Shown piece by piece: positions 34,391 through 46,550 of a stretch of 64,000 bases of DNA. The notes below the pieces were generated by a model. The model did not search any database. It had not been told where the DNA came from and saw only the letters and a program-made list of their open reading frames with translations. The translations under genes and the position numbers were made by a program. Within the stretch, counting starts at the first letter, position 1; the number at the start of each line of letters is the position of its first letter. This DNA is from Euptelea pleiosperma (lineage: Eukaryota; Streptophyta; Magnoliopsida; Ranunculales; Eupteleaceae), in the NCBI GenBank assembly GCA_035048495.1, contig CM068544.1, forward strand, positions 11,898,138 through 11,962,137, given 5' to 3'.

Positions 34391-34667
34391 GGCACCTTCA
34401 AACTAGGGAGCGAGCGGTTACTCAGAATTACAAACTAGGGAGCACCGGAGCAGACATGGGCGGGCTGTACGGAAAACTGGATTGGAGGGTAGTTTCTGCC
34501 GAAGAAGAACCTGTTGAAGAGGGGATGGGCTCCAAGCAGGGTTGTGTTGGTTGTAAAAGTTGAAATCCAAGAACAGGGAGTGTCAAAACTTCGGGGATTG
34601 CTCCATACCATTGCAGTCTCCTCCTTTTGCACCATTCAACAGTGGTCGTTTGAAATGTTAGTCTGTG

Positions 34668-36726
34668 ATGATTTCCTGCCATCTTGGGTCCCTCTTTCAA
34701 CGGTCGAAAACTACCACCCATCTACTCCAAATTCAGTCTCTGGTCCTCAAGGTCGCTCTGGATCACGACCCAGTCTTCATCTCCGACTTCATATTGAATG
34801 CTTGTTCAATTTCAATTGAATTCGCTCGATTGGTCTTCGATCGTCTCCCTGTATCGCCATCGCTCTTCGCCTGGAACTCAGTTATCAGAGAGTACGTGAA
34901 GAGCTCACACCCTTTTGAAGCCGTGAAGCTTTTCTCGGAGCTGCACAAGGCGGGTCTCAGAGCAGACAACTTCACGTACCCTTTCGTCCTCAAAGCCTGC
35001 GGCCGTTGTTCGATGGTTGGAGTAGGCACAGCAGTACACTCCTTGGTGGTGAAGATGGGATTCGATTCGGATCAATACGTGGGGAATACCCTTTTGAGCA
35101 TGTACTCCGCTTGTGGTGCAATTGCATCGTCGAGCCGGGTGTTCGACGATATGCCTGCGAGAGACGTGGTTTCTTGGAGCTCTATGATTGCTGGATACGT
35201 TGCATGGTAGGTATGCTTCCTCGAATTAGTATGGTTTTAGTTCTGTTTTAGTTGGACCCATCAAACAGTGGAGTGGGTCCCACTCCCTGTATGTGTGGTC
35301 CAGGTATTGGATTACATATCTATACCTGTGGTGTGGACTATGGAGTATGTGTAGTCAATGGGACTCTCCATTTGATGTGTCCCACCTTACTGCAAAAATG
35401 ATTTGGTTGAAATTTGGATGATTTTAAACAAATCCAATCTATTGCATTCTGCTGGACGGTAAGAAAATACATGACTTACGGTTCTGAAAAGGTCCATGGA
35501 TTAGAAGGTTATTGTCATCTTGATTGGGTGAATTTTCCATAGAATATGTATTTGTTGGACCCACATTCGTGTCTCTATAGACTATAAATGTGGTCTACAT
35601 GGGCTTCAACCCACCATTTGACGGGTCCACCTAATAGATTTAATTGTTATGATGAAATAATTGGCGCAATTTTGGGTGATTCATTGAATGGTTGCTCCAC
35701 TTTTGCATTTAGTTTTGATAGTTGTATAGCTATGATGTTTATAATCCATTGTTACAAACAAAATCGCACGACTATAAATCATCCCTTCGTAAACTGAGTG
35801 CCCGATCCTATCTTTTTCAGTTCTGATAATTTATCATTTCTGCATTAATCTTACTCCTTCATGTTGATCCTTTCCACAGCAAATACCCACTCAATGCTAT
35901 TGCAGTGTTCCAGCAAATGAATCTGGCCAACGTGAAACCGAATTCTGTCACCTTAGTAAGCTTGCTCTGTGCCTGCACTCGTCTGGGAAGTCTGAGCATT
36001 GGAGAATCCATCCACTGTTATGTCACTGTTACCAATATCAAATTGGATGTTGCTTTAGGAACTGCTCTCCTTGAGATGTACTCAAAGTGTGGGCATATAG
36101 AGAAAGCCTCTCAAATATTTAGCTCCATGATTGAAAAGAACTTGCAGACTTGGACGGCCATGATCTCCGGCCTTGCCAACCATGGCCGTGGTACAGATGC
36201 TATTTCCTTGTTTACTCGAATGGAGAAAAACGGCCTGATACCTGACAGTATGTCATTTTCGGGCATCTTATGTGCTTGCAGCCACTTGGGTCTCGTTGAA
36301 CATGGCCAGAAGTATTTTGATAGGATGGTAAGTGTGTATAATATCCTGCCGACGATGGAGCACTATGGGTGCATGGTCGATTTGTTTGGGTGTGCCGGGA
36401 TGGTTGAAGAAGCTTATGAGATTATCAAGAACATGCCAATGGAGCCAAACTCAGTTATATTGAGGAGCTTCATGGGTGCCTGCAGAATCCATGGCCGGGT
36501 TGTGTGTGTCGATGAGAACATGACAAAGCTACTGCTTGAAGTTGAGCCTGGTCTTGGAGCAAACTATGTGCTTGCTGCTAATGTGTCTGCTGCATCGGGT
36601 CAATGGGATGCTGTGGCCCACCTGAGAGTCGCCATGAAGGAGAAGGGCTTGAAGAAGGTTCCAGGGTGCAGTTGGGTGGATGTAAATAGTGGTATCGCAT
36701 TTCATTCTGAGAGAACTCGAGGTTAA
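34668..36726 (+). CDS. PLS-class pentatricopeptide-repeat protein with E motif, two exons
   Basis: Sequence-specific organellar RNA-binding protein; PLS-class members usually act in RNA editing or processing in mitochondria or chloroplasts. Exon 1 is 34668-35206 and exon 2 is 35880-36726, 461 codons. The intron starts GTAGGT and ends TTTCCACAG and joins a split TGC codon in frame, giving GYVACKYPLNAIAVF. Repeats run from about residue 60: FAWNSVIREY, FTYPFVLKACG, VGNTLLSMYSACG, VSWSSMIAGYV, VTLVSLLCACTRLG, LGTALLEMYSKCG, TWTAMISGLANHG, MSFSGILCACSHLG, MEHYGCMVDLFG. An E-type tail ends in KKVPGCSWVDV. There is no DYW deaminase domain. ATG 34668 is chosen as the first Met of the open frame; a GTG three bases earlier is not needed. 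Both exons are free of stops, so the gene is probably intact. Confidence 0.9.
35207..35879 (+). other. Intron of the PPR gene containing a MITE-like inverted repeat
   Basis: 673 bp, GT-AG. Its first half (about 35246-35637) begins GTTGGACCCATCAAACAGTGG and ends with the imperfect complement of this (CCACCATTTGACGGGTCCACC), so a ~390-bp MITE-like sequence makes up more than half of it. A pyrimidine-rich stretch comes before the acceptor. Confidence 0.7.
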
Positions 36727-36785
36727 TGAAAGGACCAAGAATGCTTCGTTGTTGATGATGCCTCCACAAAGGTACATTCATCCTG

Positions 36786-36972
36786 CCTGGAACCACTATT
36801 TACTTCCACTATTTGGGAGTAAATAGTGCCTGGAACCACATACATTCATCTCCTCAACCAAATAGTGCCTGGAAACACTATTTACTTCCACTATTTGGGA
36901 GTAAATAGTGCCTGGAACCACATACATTCATCTCCTCAACCAAATAGTGCCTGGAAACATTATTTACTTCCA
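36786..36972. repeat. ~83-bp tandem repeat with internal hairpin behind the PPR gene
   Basis: GCCTGGAACCACATACATTC recurs 83 bp apart (about 36829 and 36911) with partial copies at both sides. Each unit includes ACTATTTAC, TTCCACTATTTGGGA, GTAAATAGT, which folds back on itself. It lies 60 bp after the stop codon, probably in the 3' UTR. Confidence 0.85.
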
Positions 36973-38439
36973 CAAAGGCACATTTCATATGCTTATTTCC
37001 CTGATTTACTATGTGCTTGTTTCATATGAAATATTGAGTGAAATTCCCAAGATATGAATGTTTGTTGAAGCTGTTTCCTTGATTAACGTTTGTGTTCTAT
37101 GATCTAGATCTTGGTCATTCAGCATATTTTAAGTGAGGTGTTTCACAATGAATTAGGTCGACATTGTCAACTCGAGGTCTCGAGCCTGTAGATGAATCAG
37201 TTGATGTTTTGAACCTTAATCATGAAATCGCAGGTTTGATAGTGCACAACATTGGATCACAACACAATTCAGGAATAATCGATATTGTCCAATGACAGTA
37301 TCACCTGAGTGTATTTTGATCAATTTACAGTGTACAAACAAGGTATTTATCTTCTTTTAGAAAGATTTGTTAGAGAATTTTGAAATTCCTTTATTCTAGG
37401 TGAGATTTTTTTATTTTTTTTGCTGTCGAAAGGTATCCCCACGCCTTTTTTAGGTGGGACTAATCCCTCCTGTCGTGCACACCGACCCCACCAAAGTTTC
37501 CTAGGCACAACTGGGTAAGTCAGGAGGCCCGCGAATCTCTTACACACGATCAGAGGGAGCAAACCCCTATCGTGGTTCAACCACTGCTCCTTGCTAAAAT
37601 GAGAAACAACCGAGACATCAAGCACTTAAGACTGAACTTCAGTCTTAGTGATTGCATGTATTAGCTCTGTCAATCTAGCATGGATTGGGATCCAGGTTGT
37701 GAAATCGAATAGGGAAATTTAATGGCTGGCTTTGAGTATAAGTGAATGGTTATCCATGTTCCATGCCATTTTAGACCTGATATGCCCATAGTTTTGCATA
37801 AGTCTTTAAGACACTACCTTGATTGCAAGAGTAAGCTTCTTCTTTTTTTGTCTTTTTTTTCTTTTCGCGATAAAGAACCTGGAATTGGCTTCCCCTCTAT
37901 CCAAAGAGTGAGCGACATGAGATATTCCAAAATCTTCAAGAGTAAAACCTTTAAATACTTTCCCGTGATTTCATGATTCGACAGGCTGTAGTAGGTTCAA
38001 GGAATTCACACGGCTACTTGTTCTTAGATTTATCAATCTCTCTAATCAAGAAATAACCCTGATGGGTAATCTCTAGCCATTAGAATTTAGTACTATTTAA
38101 AGCGTGATTATAGCAGTTGGATTCGACCATTTTTTTAGTACTAAAACTAAACAAGTTGATTTTTTGTATGAATGTAAGGGGTGGGCTAATCATCCATGCG
38201 GTCAATGTGCGCAGATGGCAGCAGTCAGTAACAACATCGTGCTTTCTCACGCTAAAGCGTGAGGTATACCTTGGTACATGCATCACAACCCAACAATGAT
38301 TACGAACTAAAGAGAAAAGATGTCTGAGGTGGACCTCACGCCAAGGGGTGGGCTGAACATCCATTCAGTCAGTGGGGCCTAGAGGATAGAGGTGAGTAAC
38401 AAAAATCGATAAAGCTCAAGCCTTTAGCATGATGTCTAC
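36973..38439. other. Region downstream of the PPR gene, no gene seen
   Basis: Low-complexity and unique-looking sequence. At 37430-37625 lies a segment that, on the minus strand, has a GTGGTTGAACCACGA stretch and fixed phrases typical of short interspersed repeats, but it lacks a proper box A/box B pair. At 38176-38380 the phrase AAGGGGTGGGCT(A/G)A(A/T)CATCCAT occurs twice about 165 bp apart, suggesting a decayed MITE. None can be named. Confidence 0.5.
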
Positions 38440-39400
38440 TGATATTCGCTCAAAAGTGCTTATTTTAAGCACTTATCCTGTTAGCATTATCGCACTCTCC
38501 TACGTAAAACTGCTCTAATTATCCACTTTTCTACGTAAGAGTCTATCTCATTGCGTAAAACACACTTTTCTGAACGAAATGGTATATTTGCATGCATTAA
38601 ACACATTTTCGGAAGTCTAAATATTAAGCCATTCTGATAAAGTCTCATTACGCGCTTCTTCTGTCGCAGGAAACCCCGATGGGACGATTTTCGAGACTTG
38701 TGGGCCCAAATCGATCATGAAAGCCCATTATCAAAGCTTAACAAGCCCACATGCTATAACTAGAAGATATGGGCCAAATATGGGCTGAATAAGAGGACCA
38801 AAAAGCCGGCCCAAAGAACGAAGAGATTAGGAGAGCCAATGACCAAGAGACGGACCAAAGCGTTTAAAGCCACATGAGTCAGCAAAGAATGATGGTCGAC
38901 TCTACTGGAGAAGCGTGAGGATGGTCACAGTGAAGACCAGGGTTCCAGACCCTCCGCCAGTGCTTTTTTCCATTTTTTTGATACTTTTTCTCTCATCTCT
39001 CCTTATTCTCTCTCTCTCTTCATCTCTCGATCCTCGAATCTACTGACCTAACCCCAGAACTCCTGCCTATCAGCTCTATCTCATCTCCCTTAGCTTTTTG
39101 ACCGTTGGATCTTCCATCGGACCGTTGGATCTTCAATCGGACCGTTGGATCTCTCTAGATCCGTCGATCTACCAATCTGGGTCCCAATCAAGTCACCATC
39201 CATCCGATCGCCTTCAGAATGCCTGTCACATCATCTTGTGAGACGATGGACATCATCAGTCCATGTGGGCCAGTAGCCGGGCCCATCAGCATCGACCCGC
39301 TGTCCGACCAGTTAGTGGACCCCGCGAATTTCAAAAATAATTTTAATTAAATGGGGGGTCCACTAATTGAGGAGATTCCCCATAGAAAAGTAGGTTTTTA

Positions 39401-39434
<34 letters not shown>

Positions 39435-40425
39435 TTTTTATTTTCAAAAAATACCCTATTTCCATTAATGGAAATAGGGAGCTTTATAAGATGAGGGAGA
39501 AGGGTTCGTTCGGACCCTAATCCCCCTCAAATCTTCTCCTTTCTCTCCCCCTATCAATCCCGCATTCACCCTTGGCCCCATTCTTCTTCTTTTTCTTCTT
39601 TTCTCTTTCTCCTTTTCTTCATCTTCTTCTTCTTCTTCGCCGGAGTTGCCTGCAACTCCGGCCGTCTGGTAAGGTATCCGTCTTCTTCTTCTTCTTCTTC
39701 TTCTTCTTCTTCTTTTTCTTCTCATCTTTTTCGTTTTCGTTTTCGTTTTTTTTTTTTGTCATTACCGTTTTCTCAACGCCGGAGTTGCAGACCTGCAACT
39801 CCGGCCGTCAGTGCTCCCCACCTCCTTGCTACCGCCTGCCGCCCCTCACCTACAGGTTCACAGCCTGCAACCTTTGCAGGCCGTTAAACTTTGCACGAAC
39901 CAGCACCGTTCTATCCTTCTCGATCTCCATCTTCTAAAAAATAAAAAATAAAAAATAAAACAAAACCAGAAAAACAAAGAAAAAAAAAGAAGAAAAGAAG
40001 AAGAGGAAAGAGAAGAGGAGAAGAAGAATAGAGGAGATCGCACTCTACTCTGTGCACCGCTAGCCACCTCACGGACTGCACGTCCTTGCTCCTCCATCCT
40101 ATCCTCCATGTTGCTGCCATCTTCCCTACACCATTCTTACAGCCATAAACGTCTTGCACTTCAAGCCGGTTGCCCCTCACAACGAAATAGCACCTCCACT
40201 CCATCTCAGCAACATCGTTGGATCGATCCAACCTTCTTGGCCAAGTGTAGCAAGCTTGCAAACATCTCGATCAAAGTTTGGTATTAATCTCACTTCTTTC
40301 CCTTCTCTATTTTCTTTATTTTTCTACTTTCTCTCTCAACTTTTTATGTTTTCTAGCTAGTTTTATTACATTTTAGCATTAAACAAGTGTAGTACATTCA
40401 AGTTAATAAAGTTCAATTTGACTTC

Positions 40426-40475
<50 letters not shown>

Positions 40476-40864
40476 CTCTCTCTAAATTAGTTTTCTCTCT
40501 CTAGAGAGTAATCTCTCTTTCTAGAGACCTCTTTCTAACTTTCTCTCTCTAACTCTCTTTAGAATTTTCTTCTTTAAAACTGTTTTTTTGTTTATCTTAT
40601 TTTATTTTATGTTCGATTCAAGCATTGTAATAGACATTTTGATCACTGAATGATGAAGTTTGTTTTTATCTATTATTTCTTGTGATATTCCGTAAGTTTT
40701 GTTCTTATTCGTGTTAATCCGACTAATTCCGAGTGCGGATCGACATCCGACACAAGCCACTGTGCAAAATTGCTCATTCTACAGGTTAAAAGTCTCAGAT
40801 TAATTAAAAATTATGTTGAAGTTAGGGTTTCCGTAACCAACGACGCGGAAAAAGCCTACTTTCA
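38440..40864 (+). mobile_element. Solo LTR, TSD TCTAC
   Basis: TCTAC occurs at 38435-38439 and 40865-40869; 2425 bp. It has an intact palindrome and TATA near 39461-39490, hairpins at 39641-39662 and 39777-39806, CTT runs at 39683-39720 and a 42-base poly-A near 40432-40473. The GTAAGT donor seen in other copies is missing here (GGTATTAAT near 40280). Confidence 0.95.
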
Positions 40865-40960
40865 TCTACCTTGGGACATCTTTGCTCTTTAGTTTGTAAT
40901 TATTATTTTAGAGATTTAGTGAATTTAGGAATAAGGAAGAGGAGAGATGTTTTGTAGTTA

Positions 40961-41520
40961 ACTAGTGGGTGGCCCGTGCCCTCGGCACTCTCCGACAAAG
41001 CATTTGCCAAAATCAGGTGTGAGTGGCTGAGATCCATCGTCCATTGGGGGGAGGTAAGATCTCGGCCCTTCTTTATGAAGCCTATAAGAGGGAAAGACAA
41101 TTTTCCTGTTTTGTTATATAGACTAGTGGGTGGCCCGTGCCCAGGGCACTCCTCGACAAAGCGTTTGTCAAAATTTGGTGTGAGTTGTTGACATCCACCG
41201 TTCATTTGGGGGATAAGATCTCGGCCCTTCTTTATGAAGCCTATAAGAGGGGGAGACAACTTCCCTGTTTTGTTATATAGACTAGTGGGTGCCCTATGCC
41301 ATCGGCACTCCTCGACAAAGAATTTGCCAAAATCAAGTGAGTGGCGGAGATCCACCATCCATTTGGGGGAGGATTAGATCTCGACCCTTCTTTGTTAATG
41401 CTTATAAGAGGAGGTATAAGTAGGGAGACAACCAATGTGTTTTGTTATATAGAATAGTAAATGGCCCGTGCCCACGGCACTCTCCGACAAAAGCTTTTGC
41501 AAAACTTGGGTTCCTTCGGC
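40961..41520. repeat. Tandem repeat, ~160-bp period, 3.5 copies
   Basis: Units begin ACTAGTGGGTGGCCCGTGCC at 40961, 41122 and 41281, and a diverged copy AATAGTAAATGGCCCGTGCC at 41453. Each contains GGCACTC(C)TCGACAAAG, AAGATCTCGGCCCTTCTT and TTTTGTTATATAGA. Origin unknown; not part of the neighbouring LTR. Confidence 0.88.
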
Positions 41521-41589
41521 ACTCAAACGGTATAACGGACTGGGGCGTTACCATTTTTTCCATTATAACAGCTGTTATAACGGATTGTC

Positions 41590-43455
41590 AGACAGCCTAT
41601 GAAATTTGGAATGGAGTTAAACCAAATGTAAAATATTTCGAGATCTTTGGGAGTACTTGCTATATGCTTAGAGACAGAAAATCTTGGAAAGTTTAAATCC
41701 AAAAGTGATGAAAGTATTTTTTTAGGATATTCCACAAGAAGTAGAGCCTATAGGATCTTTAACAAAAGAACCTTAACCATAGAAGAATCTATTAATGTGG
41801 TCATTAATAATTAATCTCAAAAAATTGATGATAATTCAGATGAGATAGTAAAACCTACAAATATTGAGAAAGGTGAAACAAATGCTCACAACCTAGAAAA
41901 ACCCAGAGAATGGAAATACATTAAAGATCATCCTAGTCCAAAGATTATTGGAAATAAGGATAATGGTGTGCATACAAGAAGTCAATTGGAAAATATATCC
42001 AGTCGTTTATGCTTTACCTCTAAGATTGAACCAAGAAACATTAAATAAGCTTTTTTAGATGAACATTGGATAAATGCCATGCAAGAAGAGTTAAATCAAT
42101 TTAAGAGAAATGATGTTTGGTTTTTAACCCCTAGACCTTTGGATAAAAATGTGATAAGAACTAAATGGATATATAAGAATAAACTTGATGAGAACAGAGT
42201 AATTACTAGAAACAAAGCTAGATTAGTGGCTCAAGGCTACTCTCAAGTTGAAGGGATTGATTTTGATCAGACTTTTGCCCTAGTGGCTAGACTAGAATCT
42301 ATTAGGATTCTTTTAGCATTAGCCTGTGTCCTAAAATTTAAACTATATCAAATGAATGTTAAGAGTGCTTTTCTAAATGGAATTTTGGAAGAAGAAGTTT
42401 ATGTAGAACTACCTAAAGGTTTTGAAGATTAGAAATAGATTCACAAGAGGAATTGTTGATAAAATACTGTTTATTATGAAAAGAGATAATGGTATTCTGA
42501 TATCCCAGATATATGTTGATGATATTATCTTTGGCTCAACTACTGAGATGCATGCTTTAGAATTTGCTCAAGCTATGAAATCTAAATTTGAGATGAGCAT
42601 GGAAGGTGAACTGAATTTCTTTCTAGGTCTTTAAGTTAAACAATTAGAAAATGATATTTTCCTTTCTCAATCTAAATATTCTAAAGAATTTCTTAAAAAA
42701 TTTGACTTAGAATCATCTAAATCTTCACATTCCTATGAGCACTAGCATTAAACTCACCAAGGATTTAAGTGAAAAATCAGTTGATTAGACTTTGTACAAG
42801 AGTATGATTGGTAGTCTCCTCTATCTCACAGCTAGTAGACCCGATATTGCTTTCAGTGTAGGAGCTTGTGCTAGGTATCAATCTAACCCAAAAGAATCTC
42901 ATATCTCGGCTTTTAAAAGAATCATTAAATATGTTAGTGGTACCATTAAATACGGTTTCTAGTATCCTCTTGAGACTAACAGTGAAATTGTCAGTTATTC
43001 AGATGCCAATTGGGTAGGAAATGCTGATGATCGTAAGAGCACTAGTGGTGGGTATTTTTATATTGGAAATTGTTTGGTTGCTTGGCACAACAAGAAATAG
43101 AATGCTATATCTTTATTTACTGCTGAAGCAGAATATATTGCTGCAGGCAGTTGTTGTGCCTAGTTAATTTGGATGAAACAATTGTGGTTGGATTATAAAA
43201 TTAATCAAGAATCTATGAATTTATTCTGTGATAACACGAGTGCGATTTGTATTTCTAAAAATCCTGTACAACACTCTAGAACCAAACACATAGATATCAG
43301 ACATAATTTTATTTGAGAGTTGGTTGAAGAACAGATAATTTCATTAGAGTAAGTGAATATAGAAATTCAACTTGCTGATATTTTGATTAAACCTTTAGAT
43401 TCGCTCAGATATGAATATCTGAGGAAATCTATCAGAATTTTTCCCATTGATTGAT
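41590..43455 (+). pseudogene. Ty1/copia pol relic (integrase end, RT, RNase H), Sirevirus-like
   Basis: Fragments in copia order: integrase tail AYEIWNGVKPNVKYFEIFG (from 41593); SDESIFLGYS and AYRIFNKRTL with stops; RT block with [49 protein letters not shown] (42079-42432); then YVDD at 42512-42523 and MSMEGELNFFLGL. RNase H is legible as SYSDANWVGNADDRKSTSGG, AEAEYIAAGS and RTKHIDIRHNF. The segment between LPKGFED and the YVDD block lacks about 40 codons (the usual LKKALYGLKQAPRAWY part). There are many stops. The integrase catalytic core and gag are absent upstream. Low G+C and heavy decay make it older than the gypsy elements. Confidence 0.9.
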
Positions 43456-43933
43456 TTGTGTTGGTACTGACTGAAATATTCAGATTATCATTGAAAATCA
43501 TATTTTCAGTATTTCAGTTAGTCTTATAGTCTAATCATTCAAAATAATGATTAGCTAATATTGTTTGGAAAATATTGTGGTATTGCAATTGTTTGAAAAT
43601 CTTGATTGTTTGGAAAAATTTGTGATAATTTGGGATGATTGTGTGTTTAAAAATGACATTCACAAAGACTGGCCGACCAAGAAAATTGTCAAGCCGACCG
43701 AGTAAATATTGAGGCGTTTGGGTTTTTGAAAATATTGTTTGCATTGTCGAGTCGACCGAACATTTGGTTCGGTCAACCAGAGAATTTGGGTTCAATTTTG
43801 ATATGTTTGTTTGCGGGGATGGGCTGACCGAACATTTGGTCTGGTTGACCGAACATGTCTGGTCAACCTACCATTATGACCGGTCGACCACGCATCGCTC
43901 CCGAACGTCATATGATTCTCGCAGGCAGGTCGT
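43456..43933 (+). other. 3' region of the copia relic, possible LTR remnant
   Basis: No gene. Repeated GGTCGACC and ACCGAACATTTGGTTCGGT motifs, which form short inverted repeats, are of the kind often seen in copia LTRs. It ends where the minus LTR starts (43934). Confidence 0.4.
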
Positions 43934-46125
43934 TGAAAGTAGGGTTTTTCCGTGTTGTCGAATCGGAAACCCCGGTTTCAACACATTTTTTTATTTGATC
44001 CGATTATCCTGCAAAATTTTAGAGATTCGTATAGGGATTTGTGTCGGATGTCGATCCGCACTCGGGATAAGTTAGTGCAAACAAGAACATGAAATGACGG
44101 TTTTCTTTATGGAAATTGCTCTGAATTCAATGTAGGGGTGAGAATGGTGATGATGGGATCATGGATTCAAAATACTTTTCTGAAGATCAATTGTCAAGTA
44201 CGAACAAGAAAATAACAAGATTTGCATAAAAATATCACTCTTTTATTAATTCAAATCAATTCCATTACATCCAAATAAAGTCGAATAAAAGCATGAGATC
44301 TAACTATAAAGCCGTAAAAGAAGATGTAGAGAGAAAAGAAAAACAGAAAAAAAGAAAAAAAGAGATACAGAATTCTAGAGTGAGAAGTCTTAGGACTACC
44401 TAAAGATAGAGAGGGAAGACTAGAAAGAGAAAAAGATAAAAGTAGAGAGAGAAAATGAGTTTTGAAGGAAAACAAACCTAGAAAGAGAATGAGAGGGCTA
44501 GAGAGAGAAAATGGTGAGAACCTAGAGATAGAAGGTATAGAAGCACTAGAGAGAGAAAAAAAAGAGGGTGTTAGAAAGAGAAAAGAGAGAAAGAGGAAAG
44601 GAACTCACCATTGGAGCTTTCCTGGACTTGGCCAAGTGCATGGCCGTGGTGGTGGTGCTTGAGGTCTGTCCGTGTCCAAGAGGAGGATTCGTGGGTGGCT
44701 CACGACCAAATGGTTCAAGGAGGAGAAGATGGTGTTGTTGCTTGCAACACCATAATCTAATGGTGATGGCGGTGCTTGAGGAGGAGGTTCCAGGCGGTTT
44801 TTTTTTTTTTTGAAACCCGTTGCAGATCTACAACTTGAAGGGGAGGCTCATTAAAGCTAAGCATGGTGGTGTCTTACTTTATGGTGACCCACCGGTGGAG
44901 GGAGGAGATGGACATTGCGGCGGTGATCCAAGTTGCAAGTATGATGGGTAGGAGCGAAAGAGGAAAATGGACCTGCTGGAGTTGCAGGTCCGTTTGGCAC
45001 TCCTTGAGAAGAAGATAAGCACGTCTGTGGTGATGATGAGAACGCATACAGGTTGAAAATAATCGGCCGGAGTTACAGACCTGTAACTCCGGCGAAGAAA
45101 AAGAAGAAGAAGAAGAAAAAGAAGAAGAAGAGGATGAGGAAGAGGAAGACAAACCTGAGATCGTGCCGGAAACGTGGCTGAAGATGTGCAGGAGATGTAC
45201 GTTCGAAAAGGAACCGGAGTTGCAGGGTGACCGACGTTTGTAGAGGGAGGCGGTGCTGTCTTGCAGGAGTAGCTGTGTGAAACCTTGTGCCGCAACCAGG
45301 CGGTCGTGGCTGGATGATGGGCTGCACCAGGCGGTCGTGGATGGACTGTGGAGGAGTTGCAGCGAAGGGGCAGGGGCGTAGATGCTTGGTGGAGCAGCTC
45401 GCCGGAGAAGAGAAGGGAGAAGAAGAAGAGGAAGAAGAGAAAGTGGAGAAAAGAAGGAGGAGAAGGGGGAAAACGTGGGGGGGAAGGTTTTGGGGAAAGA
45501 GAGGAGAACAAAGGAGGGGGATTAGGGTTCCAAAGAACCCTTCTCCTTCCCCTTTTAGAGCTCCCTAGTTTCCATTAATGGAAATTAGGGAATTTTTTAA
45601 ATAAATTTTTTTTTTTTTTAAATAAGTAAAACACTACTTTTCTTTAGGGAATTTTCCCATTTATTGGATCCCCCATTTTTTAAAATTTAATTAAAATTCA
45701 CGGGGTCCACTAACTGGTCGGACAGCGGGTCGATGATGATGGGCCCGGCTACTGGCCCACATGGATTGATGATGTCCATCGTCTCACAAGATGATGTGAC
45801 AGACAGTCTGATGGCAATCGGATGGATGGTGACTTGATTGGGACCCAGATTGGTAGATCGACAGATCTAGAGAGATCCAACGGTCCGGTGGAAGATCCAA
45901 CGGTCAGAAAGCTAAGGGAAATGAGACAGAGCCAATGGGCAGGAGTTCTGGGGTTAGGTCAGTAGATTCGAGGACCGAGAGATGAAGAGAGAGAGAATAA
46001 GGAGAGATGAGAGAGAAAATATCAGAAAATAGAGATAAAAGTATTGGCAGAGGATCTAGAACCCTGGTCTTCACTGTGACCATTCTCACGCTTCTCCAGT
46101 AGAGTAGACTATCATTCTTTGCTGA
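43934..46125 (-). repeat. LTR truncated at its 5' end, minus orientation
   Basis: The LTR 3' terminus is intact at 43934 and the sequence runs back through U5, leader and promoter to U3. It breaks at 46125 inside the tRNA-like neighbourhood, where other copies continue CTCATGTGGCTTTAAA. About 430 bp of U3 are lost. The hairpin at 45063-45093 and the promoter palindrome near 45560 both carry paired changes in their two arms. Confidence 0.85.
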
Positions 46126-46238
46126 GTTCGTATTCCAACTCGAATTAGGATACTAATTCACACTTGCCTAAATTAATTGTTTATTCTGTGCACCCTAAAA
46201 AGGTAAGGATTTTCCAAATAGAATCCCAAATAGCTAGA
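46126..46238 (+). repeat. Fragment of an Athila leader
   Basis: TTGCCTAAATTAATTG and CACCCTAAAAAGGTAAGGAT with the following AAATAGAATCCCAAATA match the leader of element 2 (minus strand, about 20490-20580) in sense orientation. It is opposite in direction to the LTR fragment on its left, so the junction at 46125 is a rearrangement. Confidence 0.75.
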
Positions 46239-46550
46239 TGAAAGTAAGATTTTTCCGCGTCGTTGGTTATGGAAACCCTAGAATTAACAAGATTTGTAAT
46301 TTATCCGAGATTTCCTACAAAATTCAGAGATTCTAGCATAGGGATTCATGTCGGATGTCGATCCGCACTCGAGATTAGGGAACGTGCAGTAAAGAACATA
46401 AAATGACTCGGGTTGAAACAAGTCTTTTTTAATAAGATTTAAAACGCATCTAGAGAAAGAAATAGAAAATTGTAACTAACTTTATTAATTAATCAAAAGT
46501 GGGTACACACTTTTCGGGTCGACTCTGGATACCCGGGTTCGGGGCGTGAC
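46239..46550 (-). repeat. LTR 3'-end fragment, minus orientation
   Basis: Begins with the complement of the conserved LTR end (TGAAAGTAAGATTTTTCCGC) and contains the U5 hairpin near 46352. It breaks off into integrase sequence at about 46551. The last 50 bases (CGGGTCGACTCTGG ... GGGGCGTGAC) are not found in the other LTRs here. Confidence 0.75.

Noticed and set aside
34514..34819. 101-codon ORF overlapping the PPR start in another frame
   Set aside because: Shadow of the PPR exon; the PPR frame shows clear repeat motifs.
37430..37625. SINE near the PPR gene
   Set aside because: A GGTTGAACC stretch resembles box B on the minus strand, but no box A at proper distance, no tail and no target duplication.
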